A stretch of 64,000 nucleotides of DNA from Gammaproteobacteria bacterium (lineage in GTDB: Bacteria; Pseudomonadota; Gammaproteobacteria; Coxiellales; Coxiellaceae). Every line of letters starts with the position of its first letter. The first letter of the stretch is position 1. This document shows positions 1 through 8,843 of this stretch, piece after piece. The stretch covers positions 62,001 to 126,000 of the forward strand of contig JAUIAD010000007.1 of NCBI GenBank assembly GCA_030425685.1. Reading direction: 5' to 3'. The translations under genes were made by a program, and so were the position numbers. The notes below the pieces were generated by a model. That model searched no databases and was not told where the DNA came from. It saw only the letters and a program-made list of their open reading frames with translations.

Positions 1-1632
1 CAAGTTAGTAATATTTTTTTAAAGAAGCCGGTGGAGTTGGGTGAAAATGTTGAAGTTCAACCCTTTAACCAGCCTAATGCTTCAGCCGTATATTCAGATT
101 TTTGCAAAACTATTTTGCATTGGACGCCTGATCAGCTTTCTAGCTATTGGGCGTCTAATATTTTTAATGGAGAAAGTAATCCTCCGCAAACAGTGGATAA
201 TGATAGACAAGCTATCGCTGTTGTTGAGGGTACACCAGGAGCGGTGAGTTATATCGACAGCTCTGCGTTATCATTGGCGCAAGGTAATGTGAAGATTTTA
301 TATGGCGATAATAATATCGTTAATCAGCCTAAAACTATTCCTCCCCATAAAACGAAGACCGTAAAGAAAACAAAAAACACTAAGAAAGCAGAAACAAAAC
401 ACGCAAATAACAATAAAGCGGCAGTAAAAGCGTTAAAAGAAAAAGCGTTAGCGGAAGTTGCAGCAATTAATGGAGATTTAAAGCAAGGTAAAAAAACTAA
501 AAAAGCTTCGCCAACAGTAACAAGCTCAAACGGCTTATGGCAAGTTATTACCGATGATTTTAAATTGCAAGGTTATGCCAATATGCCAACTGTTCGTCAG
601 CAAATTATTTGGTTTGTTAATCATAAGTATCAATTACAATCGATGGTAAATGCCTCTAGCCCATATCTTTTTTATATTTATCAGCAGGTCAAAGCGCGTC
701 ATATGCCAGCGGAGTTTGTCATTTTGCCGATGATAGAAAGTGGTTATAAGCCAGCCGCATATTCTCATAGCGGCGCGACAGGTTTGTGGCAAATGATGCC
801 GGCGACAGCATCAAGCTTAGGTTTAGAAATTAACTGGTGGTACGATGGTCGTCGCGATACGGTTGTCTCTACACAAGCTTCTTTAAATTATTTAGCAACG
901 CTACATTCAGCTTTACATACATGGTTGTTGGCAGCAGCAGCTTATGACAGCGGTATTGGCGTTGTGCAAAACGCACAAGAAAGTAATGCTCAGGCCCATA
1001 AGGGCACCGATTTTTGGAGTTTGCACTTACCTGCAGAAACTGAAAACTATGTGCCTAAGCTGTTAGCGATTGCGCAAATTCTTAAGCATCCTAATTATTA
1101 TGGTATTCAGTTGCCTAAGGTAAACAACCAATCATATTTTGCTAGGATTACGATAAAGTCACAGTTTGATTTGGGTGAGATTAGTAAGCTTGCACAGTTG
1201 CCCGTTGCAACAGTGCAGCAATTAAATCCTGCTATTATGCGTTGGGCTACTAAGCCTAATGGAAGTTATACATTGATTTTGCCGGTTAAGAATGCCGAGT
1301 TATTTAAGGCGCATTTAAAAACGTTATCAGGTAAACGACATGTTAGCTGGCAGTATCATCAGGTTCAACGTGGTGAAACTGTTGCTAGCGTGGCTAAAAT
1401 GTATCGCACCTCCGTTGATTTTCTTGCGCAAATAAATCATCTGAGAAGCAATATATTGCCAGCAGGTTCGGGGATATTGGTACCGGTATACTTGCATCGC
1501 ACTTATGCTAACCCAATTCCGCAGCAGTTTGTAAAACCTGTTCGGGATGTGCAGGTATCACAAGCTCCGCAATCAGCGCAGGCTAATAAGCAGAGCTTGA
1601 AGGCGTTGATTGGTAAGATTTATTCGCATTAG
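1..1632 (+). CDS. mltD: Membrane-bound lytic murein transglycosylase D (5'-partial)
   Basis: Cleaves the MurNAc-GlcNAc bond of peptidoglycan with formation of 1,6-anhydro products, acting in the periplasm. Counting from the in-frame GTG at 31, the SLT domain spans about residues 215-330. It has the catalytic Glu in MIESGY (E236) and the GATGLWQMMP motif (248-257). A LysM peptidoglycan-binding module follows at about 442-488. The frame is open to base 1, so the true start and signal peptide lie outside the window. Compared with E. coli MltD there is a long N-terminal part with a Lys-rich linker (about 105-160), which I do not recognise. A single LysM is seen. The family assignment is firm; the role of the linker is unknown. 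Confidence 0.93.
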   Translation, partial: QVSNIFLKKPVELGENVEVQPFNQPNASAVYSDFCKTILHWTPDQLSSYWASNIFNGESNPPQTVDNDRQAIAVVEGTPGAVSYIDSSALSLAQGNVKILYGDNNIVNQPKTIPPHKTKTVKKTKNTKKAETKHANNNKAAVKALKEKALAEVAAINGDLKQGKKTKKASPTVTSSNGLWQVITDDFKLQGYANMPTVRQQIIWFVNHKYQLQSMVNASSPYLFYIYQQVKARHMPAEFVILPMIESGYKPAAYSHSGATGLWQMMPATASSLGLEINWWYDGRRDTVVSTQASLNYLATLHSALHTWLLAAAAYDSGIGVVQNAQESNAQAHKGTDFWSLHLPAETENYVPKLLAIAQILKHPNYYGIQLPKVNNQSYFARITIKSQFDLGEISKLAQLPVATVQQLNPAIMRWATKPNGSYTLILPVKNAELFKAHLKTLSGKRHVSWQYHQVQRGETVASVAKMYRTSVDFLAQINHLRSNILPAGSGILVPVYLHRTYANPIPQQFVKPVRDVQVSQAPQSAQANKQSLKALIGKIYSH

Positions 1633-1662
1633 TTTGAGTGACGGGTTGGTTGCCTTCCAAAT

Positions 1663-2031
1663 CTATTGAGGAAGAAAAGTATAATTATCGCCCATTGACA
1701 CCTTGCCTTTTTCTAAAGAAAACTTACTACTACTAAGTTTAAATTTTAAAAATTTGCGCATCTCATTCTCAGCATCGTCCATATAATCAATTTGATCGCT
1801 AAGCTTGATCGTCACGTCACAATTTTTTCCATTATAATTAACATTAATATCTGTAATATATGACGACATATCCTTAGGTGGTGTTGATTTAAAAATGGAG
1901 GGCATGCATCGATCAAAGCAGGATGAGCTTTGCTTAGACTTCTGTTCCTGGTCTTCAATCAACCCTTTAATTTTACCACTGCAATTTCCACAAGTTGCGC
2001 CATTTATTTTAAAGTTCATAACGTTTCTCAT
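1663..2031 (-). CDS. Small HMA-like metal-binding protein
   Basis: A 122-aa protein whose N-terminus carries GATCGNC (C14, C17), the CxxC metal site of heavy-metal-associated (HMA/CopZ-like) domains. The usual domain is about 65 aa. Here a segment with a second Cys pair (CFDRC) and a Lys/Ser-rich stretch sits between the first helix and the C-terminal strands. It lies 50 bases downstream of the P-type ATPase on the same strand, so it is probably co-transcribed. A good ribosome site (AAAAGGA) precedes the ATG at 2031. The neighbouring ATPase lacks an N-terminal HMA domain, so this protein may supply it in trans (inference). Metal identity is unknown; Cu(I) is most likely from the neighbour's CPC motif. 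Confidence 0.65.
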   Translation of the reverse strand: MRNVMNFKINGATCGNCSGKIKGLIEDQEQKSKQSSSCFDRCMPSIFKSTPPKDMSSYITDINVNYNGKNCDVTIKLSDQIDYMDDAENEMRKFLKFKLSSSKFSLEKGKVSMGDNYTFLPQ

Positions 2032-2081
2032 AAGATATCCTTTTTAAATATTATGTTATTGTTTTGATGATCTATAAACTA

Positions 2082-4139
2082 TTAAAGTAGTGTGCAGGTG
2101 CTTTTAATATTAGTCTGACCTTTTGTTTCCACTTCATTATCACTGTAAATTAGTAGGCGCGTATCTAAACTAGCCTTTTTTTGTCGTTTATTTGTATTTT
2201 TAAGGGGCCTAAGCTGTGAAAATAAACGCAATGCATTTAATACTGTGATAAGTGATGATGTCCCCATTGCCGCTCCCGCAATGGCCGGGTTAATGCGTAT
2301 GGCTAGCAGTGGTGCAATAACACCGTTAAACAATATGGCTAAAACATTATAACCTATTCCCCAAGCAATCCCTTGTTTAACGTTACGCATCGTCTTTGCT
2401 GACCAATCAAATAGAAGGATAATATCGTCAAGATTGCTGGAAATCGAAAAGTCAGCTTGGCTAGCCAGCGGGGCGCATGGGGTTACACATATGCTAACGT
2501 CAGCTGTATTTGTTGATAATATATCATTCTCACCATCTGCTATCATTACCACACGACCTTGATTTTTAAGCTTAGCAATAATGTCTTTTTTTTCATTAGG
2601 ATTTTTTTCTGCAGCAAAGTCTGCAATGCCCAATTGCTTTGCTGTCTGCTCTACAGCAGTGTGACTGGCACCACTTAATATCTTTATATCAGCATTTCGT
2701 TTTTTTAAAAAATCTATTACTTGGTGTGATCCATTGCGTATTTTTTCGGAAAAGCTAATTGTACCACTGTATTGTTGGTTTATACTCACATAGACAAAAT
2801 CACTGGCAGAAGTGTTTTCCTGTTGGTAGGGGATAAAAATATTATTTTGTATGAGAAAGTCCTTACTGCCTATTAGAACCTTGTCGCCATTTACGCTGCC
2901 GGATATGCCGCTTCTATATTCTTTTGCTTCAGTTAGAGAGGCATCATGTATAGTCAGATTTTGTCTTGCTGCTTCTTGCATAATCGCTCTTGCATAAGGG
3001 TGCTTTTCCTCCCCAAGAGCATGCTCTAATGATGCGGCATAAGACAGCAAATGATTGGGGTATTCATTTACTGGGTGAATTTTGAAAACCTCAGGTTCGG
3101 TTAAGGTGCCGTTGTTATCAAACACAAACATAGTCGCCTTTAACAGGGTGTCGATAGCACTTTCATTTCTGATCAGAATAGTCTCTTTGAAGGCTAGGCT
3201 ACGCATAATGGTAATGGCCAGAGGCATGGCAAGTGCAATTACACATGGGCAGGCTGCAAAAGAAACATTCATGGCGTCATGCAGTGCATTATCAGGCTGA
3301 TCGAAGACAAAGCGTTCAAGTAAATATGTAATAATGCTTGCTGCTAGCACTAACGGCACAAAAAATTTCGCGGCCTTATCAGTTAATGTTGTTAAGAATA
3401 TTTTTTTATTGTTATTAGGAAATAAAATATCATGTTGCAATTTATCCAGGCGGCTTTCTCCACTATTGCAAGTAGCTTGGATCTTAATTTCCGCGCCCGT
3501 TCTATTCTTTGCGCCAGCAAATGCTAACATTCCCTTTTGTATTTTTTGATTAGCACTTCCTGTCATAAAGTCCATATCACCTAGCAAGGCGCTTTTGGAT
3601 TCGAGCAAGCCATCAACAGGCAGGTAGGAATCCTGCTTAACAGATATTGTATCTCCTTTATTAATTTTTTGCTCTTGATGCTGAAGACGATGTCTAAAGT
3701 CAATCCTGATGTCACGAATCTCTTTATTAACTTTAGCGTACCCCAAATCTTTTAACGCCGCGCTATTGTTTAATGTAAATAACGTTATAAGGGGTGCAGC
3801 AAAATATAGTTGCGGCTCTTCATCTGGCAATAGATCAAATATAATTAACGTTGAGTAGACCCAAGCCGTCATGCAGCTAAACGAAACGAGAAAGCTCATA
3901 TCCAAATCTAAAGAGCTGCAGAGGTTGCGCAACGTATAATAAGCACTTTTAAAGTAGCTGTATCCTGAATAGAGCATTACCGTAAAAGATGCGCTGCTTA
4001 ATAAGACACTCTCTGCAGTAGTTGGTTCTTCAGGGATCGTTCCGGTGTTTAGCAATATTTGCAATGGGATGCCTAACGACGATAGAAAAATCTTGGTAAA
4101 ATATTTTGATGTAATAGCTCCTTTGATAGCCTTTCTCAT
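2082..4139 (-). CDS. Copper-type P1B ATPase with degenerate catalytic motifs
   Basis: A 685-aa P-type ATPase, normally an ATP-driven exporter of Cu(I) or a related metal. It keeps the transmembrane CPC metal site (C297-P-C299) and the HP motif of the nucleotide domain (H380-P381). Three signatures deviate. DKTGT is DNNGT (D341-T345), so the phosphorylated Asp stays but the following Lys and Thr are lost. The TGE loop is TGSA (193-196), losing the Glu needed for dephosphorylation. GDGxND is ADGEND (534-539). There is no N-terminal HMA domain. A hydrophilic tail ends in CTLL, which fits a CaaX-type prenylation box. I read the frame directly at DNNGT and at the C-terminus. Either an impaired or repurposed pump, or a decaying gene with an intact frame. 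Confidence 0.8.
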   Translation of the reverse strand: MRKAIKGAITSKYFTKIFLSSLGIPLQILLNTGTIPEEPTTAESVLLSSASFTVMLYSGYSYFKSAYYTLRNLCSSLDLDMSFLVSFSCMTAWVYSTLIIFDLLPDEEPQLYFAAPLITLFTLNNSAALKDLGYAKVNKEIRDIRIDFRHRLQHQEQKINKGDTISVKQDSYLPVDGLLESKSALLGDMDFMTGSANQKIQKGMLAFAGAKNRTGAEIKIQATCNSGESRLDKLQHDILFPNNNKKIFLTTLTDKAAKFFVPLVLAASIITYLLERFVFDQPDNALHDAMNVSFAACPCVIALAMPLAITIMRSLAFKETILIRNESAIDTLLKATMFVFDNNGTLTEPEVFKIHPVNEYPNHLLSYAASLEHALGEEKHPYARAIMQEAARQNLTIHDASLTEAKEYRSGISGSVNGDKVLIGSKDFLIQNNIFIPYQQENTSASDFVYVSINQQYSGTISFSEKIRNGSHQVIDFLKKRNADIKILSGASHTAVEQTAKQLGIADFAAEKNPNEKKDIIAKLKNQGRVVMIADGENDILSTNTADVSICVTPCAPLASQADFSISSNLDDIILLFDWSAKTMRNVKQGIAWGIGYNVLAILFNGVIAPLLAIRINPAIAGAAMGTSSLITVLNALRLFSQLRPLKNTNKRQKKASLDTRLLIYSDNEVETKGQTNIKSTCTLL

Positions 4140-4441
4140 GTCGCTTCCATTAAGTTACTGCTTAGAAGCGGGCATTATGCTTTATTCGTTGTGATGTGGA
4201 AAGAGAAATCGTTATTATTCTTTATTGTTTTTAGTATAGGTTAGCTGCTTATTTGCATTTTTATAACGGGTGAAGCATTAATTTTTTCTTAAGTTTTGTT
4301 TCTTTTTTCTGGGTTATTTCTATTTTTGTCGGAGCTCTTGCTTGCGTAAAAAAATGCAATATTGTTTCAATTTAACATTTATTTAATAAAAGGCTGGTAG
4401 ATTAGCACTTTAGGACTACGTGTAATTAAGAAGGTTTTAAT
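4140..4441. other. Intergenic region between the P-type ATPase and the Ser-Asp repeat gene
   Basis: A 302-base AT-rich divergent region. It should hold promoters for both flanking genes. For the rightward gene the best candidate is TTGTTT at 4362-4367 with TAATAA at 4384-4389 (16-base spacing), which is weak. A ribosome site AAGAAGG precedes the ATG at 4442. No RNA gene or repeat is seen. Confidence 0.3.
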
Positions 4442-6643
4442 ATGCCATCCGTTTTGCTTGATAAATACGATAACGAATTTGAAGATTTGAAAGCTACTAA
4501 ACCACAGGGATCAAGTGAGTTTCAAGATTTAAGGGAGAAATATGATGCCTTTTGTTCGCAGATGGTTTCTTCAACTACTGGAAGATCAGCGCGCCGAAAC
4601 TCAGTGCTTACTTTCCACAAGATTGAACGTGCGCTGCGCGGCCAAGCGTCATGTATCTTGCATTTTTTTAATCATAATCCAAAAAATAAAGCTCAATTAG
4701 ATAAAGCTATTGCTTTGCTGGATGAGGCGAAGGTACTGCTGCAAAGTGCACTTGAAAATTTAAGTCAATCATCTCTTCTCATGCCAATGTCACACTCAAG
4801 AAGGACTAAGATAAATTCTTTGCAGGCTCTGACGGATGAAAATATAGGGGCTTGCTATTACAATTACGCAAAAAACGTAAACAACCCAGCTCGGCAGAAA
4901 AAATACCTAAAAATAAGTTTGAAATTTTATACCCGATCTCTAGACAAAGTTACAAAGTTGACGGATTCAGCCTCGACGGATAGAAGTCATTTATTATTTG
5001 AAATTGAAGTTCTTAAGAATGAGCTTGCAAAATTATCGGTAAAGCAAAAATCTAGTCATAGACTCCCTGCAATAGATAAAGATAATAGCAGTAGTGACAG
5101 CAGTGACAGCAGTGACAGCAGTGACAGCAGTGACAGCAGTGACAGCAGTGACAGCAGTGACAGCAGTGACAGCAGTGACAGCAGTGACAGCAGTGACAGC
5201 AGTGACAGCAGTGACAGCAATGATAGTAGTGATAGTAGTGATAGTAGTGATAGTAGTGATAGTAGTGATAGTAGTGAAAGCGATGATGACAAACCGCTTC
5301 TTGAATTGTATACAGGTAAAATCGCCGCGCCTAAGCCACTCTTAAACCCTAATAGTAGTGCAAATGCATCATCAGTTGATAGGACACCAATAGCCGTTGA
5401 CAAAGATAAATCATCTCCACCAACGTCTACTCGCGCTGAGCCTAAACGCCCCCCTACAATACCGCGTAAATCAAGTAGTACCACCTTGCATCGACAGACC
5501 ACGGGAGCATTAACCTTGGCGCTAAGTAGGAAGAAGCGTAAAAGCCCAGAGAATGATAACCGAGCCGGTGATAAGAACTCATCTGCAATATTGTCTAGTA
5601 CCAAAGCCATTAAAACAAAGAGGAGAAGTGATGCTACCTCGGCTAGTAGGACTGCCTTGGCGCGAGAAGAAAAAGCAACAATGGATAGTGATAGTACAGC
5701 TACTCTAGTTCAACTTAGCGCTGAGACTAAAAGCAAGGAAGTTGCTAGTACTGTATCACACCCAAGAGTGCGCAAGGTGTCATTTTCAACTACGGGACCT
5801 ATAGATATACCTTTCGCAAACGAAGAGTCTACACCAACTTCTCATACTCGCATGGTTAACAAGAGTGGATTCAAACTTACGCTATTTCCATCCATTGTAG
5901 ACATCGATAGCGAACCAGAAAATTGTTGTAGCATTACGCCTTGGGAAGATAAATTTACCGATATTCTAAATGCGTTGCAAACTAGCTCCATGGAAAAATT
6001 GAAAACCCGAGTAGGCAGATTGCTTTTTCGAATGGGTTTCTACTTCATCAATAATAATATCAAGCTATTAAATCCCGACCTTAATTATTCTGGTAAAGTG
6101 AAAGCGGTTGATAAGCTTACACAAAATGGTAGAAATGCCCACATGATAACCGAACGCATTTTTAAGCTGGGCACTATATTGGGCGGCAAACATACACAAA
6201 TATTTTCTCGTGAACTTGTTCATAGAATATATACAGAGAGTTTTTTCACCCACTCCTGCAGATTTAATCAAGAAGCAAAAGGTATCAATGATCTGGTTGA
6301 AGGTTTTCGTTGCATTAGTCCAACAGACAAACAAAAGCGCAGTGGCTACAAGAAACAGTTTGTTGGCGAATTAGCTAATCGCAGTGAGTTACTGTCATCT
6401 CAACAAGCGCAATGTTTACAGGAAGCCGAACAAAACGGTACGTTGCTTAGCTTTTTTGTTGAAATATTTAAGACCTTGGTAGGTGATATTTTAACTGAAT
6501 TATCAGCAGTAAACGTTGATTTTGACGAAAATAGAAGTCAGGCAATATTAGTCAGCTTAATCGATTACTTGTCCACTAAGGGCGCAATCCCTGCTCATTT
6601 TGCTGATACACCGGCTACGGCTCCCGCAATAAAGGCTATGTAA
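4442..6643 (+). CDS. Orphan Ser-Asp repeat protein with basic NLS-like clusters
   Basis: A 733-aa protein of unknown function. Residues 1-215 are helical and charged. Residues 219-278 are 20 units of Asp-Ser-Ser. Residues 280-500 are a low-complexity Ser/Thr/Pro/Lys region, and the last 230 or so residues look folded. Basic clusters RKKRK (363-367) and KTKRR (391-395) resemble monopartite nuclear localisation signals. No signal peptide or membrane segment is visible. The acidic Ser-rich repeat with nearby basic clusters resembles eukaryotic nucleolar or phosphoprotein design, so a translocated nuclear effector is possible (inference). An alternative is a surface or scaffold protein. The start has a good upstream AAGAAGG. 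It ends at base 6643, immediately adjoining the stop of the next convergent gene. Confidence 0.7.
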   Translation: MPSVLLDKYDNEFEDLKATKPQGSSEFQDLREKYDAFCSQMVSSTTGRSARRNSVLTFHKIERALRGQASCILHFFNHNPKNKAQLDKAIALLDEAKVLLQSALENLSQSSLLMPMSHSRRTKINSLQALTDENIGACYYNYAKNVNNPARQKKYLKISLKFYTRSLDKVTKLTDSASTDRSHLLFEIEVLKNELAKLSVKQKSSHRLPAIDKDNSSSDSSDSSDSSDSSDSSDSSDSSDSSDSSDSSDSSDSSDSSDSNDSSDSSDSSDSSDSSDSSESDDDKPLLELYTGKIAAPKPLLNPNSSANASSVDRTPIAVDKDKSSPPTSTRAEPKRPPTIPRKSSSTTLHRQTTGALTLALSRKKRKSPENDNRAGDKNSSAILSSTKAIKTKRRSDATSASRTALAREEKATMDSDSTATLVQLSAETKSKEVASTVSHPRVRKVSFSTTGPIDIPFANEESTPTSHTRMVNKSGFKLTLFPSIVDIDSEPENCCSITPWEDKFTDILNALQTSSMEKLKTRVGRLLFRMGFYFINNNIKLLNPDLNYSGKVKAVDKLTQNGRNAHMITERIFKLGTILGGKHTQIFSRELVHRIYTESFFTHSCRFNQEAKGINDLVEGFRCISPTDKQKRSGYKKQFVGELANRSELLSSQQAQCLQEAEQNGTLLSFFVEIFKTLVGDILTELSAVNVDFDENRSQAILVSLIDYLSTKGAIPAHFADTPATAPAIKAM
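5096..5275 (+). repeat. Tandem 9-bp repeat encoding (Asp-Ser-Ser)n
   Basis: Two adjacent arrays encode the same peptide with different codons. Fourteen units of GACAGCAGT (the last is GACAGCAAT) run from 5096 to 5221. Six units of GATAGTAGT run from 5222 to 5275. Each array is internally near-perfect, which points to two separate slippage expansions. The length is expected to vary between strains. All frames through it stay open, which creates spurious antisense and frame-shifted ORFs. Confidence 0.95.
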
Positions 6644-6877
6644 TTAATCGCTTACACAGGGAGGCTCTTGGCAGCTAGGAGACTGATTTTCGGATCTTTC
6701 ATCCGAAACATCATGTAGACAGCCGTTCTCTTCATAGGGCTCACGGTTCATCGTGGCAGCATGTTGCTCTGCAGTAAGCTCCTTAGGGGCTTCTGAGGCG
6801 AACAAAGGACCTGTCAATAAAAGACCTGCTAGAAAGACTGTCCCCCACATTAACGCCATTATTATACCCAAGAGCAT
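6644..6877 (-). CDS. Small secreted protein of unknown function
   Basis: A 77-aa protein with a clear N-terminal hydrophobic signal segment (residues 3-27) and a likely cleavage after FAS or SEA. The mature part is about 48 aa, acidic, with three Cys (CLHD, SCQEPPC). It is convergent with the Ser-Asp repeat gene and its stop codon abuts that gene's stop. A second ATG six codons in is also possible as a start. I do not recognise a family. The signal peptide and clean frame favour a real gene. Confidence 0.5.
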   Translation of the reverse strand: MLLGIIMALMWGTVFLAGLLLTGPLFASEAPKELTAEQHAATMNREPYEENGCLHDVSDERSENQSPSCQEPPCVSD

Positions 6878-6994
6878 TCACATACAACTTAAAATATAGC
6901 AAAAAATAGACAGTTTTTCCTGTCTTGGATTTAGGCGGTTTGCATGATAGAGTGTCCATTGTTTTATTTTAAATTAAATAGGTTGCAAACATCT

Positions 6995-7405
6995 ATGAGC
7001 TCTACTGCCAGAACCTTTGTTGCTGTTATTGTTGCAGCGATTGTTGTTTATCTGATCACTCTGACGATGCCTTTATACACCATTTCTCCAAAGGGTATTG
7101 TGCTTCCCGTTGGAAAAGGGCATCAAGTTATCGCCAATAGCAATAAGGTTGCTTTATTTGATGAGCTTTCTGCGCCTATTTCATTTAATTCCATTGGTTG
7201 GGTTAATGTTGAATACCATACGTTGCAGGGCGGCGTTGATGTAGAGCAGCGCGTTCAGGATTTTGCTCAAGCATTAGCGGCGAAAGCAGGGGGCAATGGT
7301 ATCATTGTCAATTTAAAAGGGCACACCTTATCGAGCACACCCAAAGAACTATCGATACAAATTCTACGTGGGCAAGTCATTTATCAACCAGCGAGCAGTT
7401 TATAA
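6995..7405 (+). CDS. Membrane-anchored hypothetical protein upstream of lepB
   Basis: A 136-aa protein with one N-terminal membrane segment (FVAVIVAAIVVYLITLT) followed by a periplasmic domain of about 105 aa. The frame could begin at 6944, but the 17 extra residues look unlike a signal sequence, so I chose the ATG at 6995 (MSST). Its stop is one base upstream of the lepB ATG, which indicates translational coupling. The conserved-looking pattern with a glycine-rich AKAGGNGIIV stretch suggests a small lipid- or peptidoglycan-associated fold, but I do not recognise the family. Confidence 0.7.
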   Translation: MSSTARTFVAVIVAAIVVYLITLTMPLYTISPKGIVLPVGKGHQVIANSNKVALFDELSAPISFNSIGWVNVEYHTLQGGVDVEQRVQDFAQALAAKAGGNGIIVNLKGHTLSSTPKELSIQILRGQVIYQPASSL

Positions 7406-7406
7406 T

Positions 7407-8186
7407 ATGAAGATTTTTGATTTTTTAAATATTCTAGCCTTATTAACGCTCTTTTCTGGCGTTATCGTTTTTGTCGATTGGTTATTAAGAAGAAGAGTAA
7501 AAGACGCGGGTGACAAACTAACGCATAATGTTGTGGTTGATTATGCCCGATCTTTTTTTCCAGTTTTTTTAATTGTTTTAGTGATCAGAGCCTTTATCGC
7601 GCAGCCGTATCGCGTACCAACGGGTTCTCTAGAGCCAACGGTCATTCCCGGTGATTTGATTTTAGTGACGCAATATAATTACGGACTAAAAATTCCTTTA
7701 TGGGATAAAACACTAATCCCAACCGGTAAACCTAAAACGGGTCAAATTGCCTTATTTCGCTGGCCGGTTAACCCCAAAGTGACCTTTGTAAAGCGTGTTA
7801 TCGGTGTGCCAGGAGATCATATCTCCTATATTAATAAGGTTTTAACCATCAATGGAAAAGAAGCAACGCAAAAATTTGTTGGCTATGCTAAGGAAATTTT
7901 AGGTGGTGATAGAACTCGTATGGTGAAAAAATACGAAGAAAATCTCAATGGCATTAAGCATTTTATCTATGTTAACCCCGAAGTTCCGGTGCAGGACTTT
8001 AAAGATCTGGTTGTCCCTAAAGGAAAATATTTTATGATGGGGGATAATCGTGATGATAGTGACGATAGCCGTAACTGGGGATTTGTTCCGTTACCTTATT
8101 ATATTGGTCGCGCGCGGATTGTTTGGATGAATTGGGATTCCAGCAAATACCGAGTTCGCTGGGATAGAATTGGCACCAAGCTTTAA
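7407..8186 (+). CDS. lepB: Signal peptidase I
   Basis: Removes signal peptides from Sec and Tat substrates at the periplasmic face of the inner membrane. In this 259-aa protein the catalytic Ser is S74 in PTGSLEPT and the general-base Lys is K129 in FVKRVIGVPGD. The box E motif GDNRDDSDDSRNWGFVP is near the C-terminus. Two N-terminal membrane segments are seen (about 6-26 and 50-66). The residue after the Ser is Leu instead of the usual Met. The ATG at 7407 was chosen because upstream in-frame codons overlap the preceding gene. It overlaps the next convergent gene by 4 bases. In most relatives lepB is near lepA and rnc; those are not here. Confidence 0.95.
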   Translation: MKIFDFLNILALLTLFSGVIVFVDWLLRRRVKDAGDKLTHNVVVDYARSFFPVFLIVLVIRAFIAQPYRVPTGSLEPTVIPGDLILVTQYNYGLKIPLWDKTLIPTGKPKTGQIALFRWPVNPKVTFVKRVIGVPGDHISYINKVLTINGKEATQKFVGYAKEILGGDRTRMVKKYEENLNGIKHFIYVNPEVPVQDFKDLVVPKGKYFMMGDNRDDSDDSRNWGFVPLPYYIGRARIVWMNWDSSKYRVRWDRIGTKL

Positions 8187-8641
8187 TTAACAGTACGCGT
8201 ATCTCTAATAGTACGCATCTTGCTAATAAGATCGGCTATTTCATGAAACTTTTTACCGAGTTTATGAAATAAATTAGGGTCATAGTTAAGAATAGCACGC
8301 TCTGCTAACGTTAAATACGCACCTTGTCCAATGTCAGTAAAGTAGCTTGCTGTTAAATTCATGCTTTTCGCATGCCCCGGAAATAGGCCTGACAACAGTA
8401 GGCAGCGATCACCAATATGGCGAAGCTTGTCTTGTGATGAACTGCTTAAATCGCTAATCGATTCAAGAAAGTCCAAGCAAATAATCGACGAAATTAGACT
8501 GTCATCTTTTGTAAACTTGTCCAATGTGATCACCACATAGCTTTGTAAATTCTCATCCAGTTCACACTCTGAAAGCTTCTGTGCTTCTTTTACTAACTCA
8601 TACCACTGAGAGACGGTTGTGGGTTCAATTATAAATTTCAT
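8183..8641 (-). CDS. Hypothetical protein, 152 aa
   Basis: A soluble, largely helical protein of 152 aa without signal peptide or membrane segment. It overlaps the 3' end of lepB by 4 bases in convergent orientation. The sequence is evenly composed and protein-like, with several Leu/Cys residues (CLDFLES, CLLLSGLFPG). I do not recognise a family. Its position beside conserved genes and full-length frame support a real gene. Confidence 0.6.
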   Translation of the reverse strand: MKFIIEPTTVSQWYELVKEAQKLSECELDENLQSYVVITLDKFTKDDSLISSIICLDFLESISDLSSSSQDKLRHIGDRCLLLSGLFPGHAKSMNLTASYFTDIGQGAYLTLAERAILNYDPNLFHKLGKKFHEIADLISKMRTIRDTRTVN

Positions 8642-8733
8642 AGTCTCAAAGCCTTACTTTATACTTTCTCTCTAAGTATAGCGCATCGAGAATTTTTCAT
8701 TAATAATCAATATTTTAATTTTATGAGGTAAAA

Positions 8734-8808
8734 ATGTCTTATGGACAACCTATCACACCGGCGAGAATTATTATAAAGCTTAAAAAGTCGCAGTATCGTG
8801 ATCAATAA
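8734..8808 (+). CDS. Possible 24-aa small ORF
   Basis: An ATG at 8734 is preceded by TGAGGT, five bases upstream, a good ribosome site. The frame encodes 24 residues starting MSYGQPITPAR and ending in a Lys/Arg-rich stretch. It lies in the divergent gap upstream of the adenylyl cyclase. It could be a leader peptide or chance. No homology is known to me. Confidence 0.25.
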   Translation: MSYGQPITPARIIIKLKKSQYRDQ

Positions 8809-8843
8809 TAGCATCATTTAATATTGCCTTAATGTTAATTCCC

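Noticed and set aside
5096..5275. Possible CRISPR or satellite array
   Set aside because: Units are contiguous 9-mers without spacers and in frame within a long gene.
5094..5345. 83-aa frame of Thr-Ala-Val repeats
   Set aside because: A frame-shifted shadow of the same tandem repeat, with no independent ribosome site.
5056..5610. 184-aa minus-strand frame with long Leu-Ser-Leu runs
   Set aside because: It is the reverse complement of the Ser-Asp tandem repeat; the repeat leaves all frames open.
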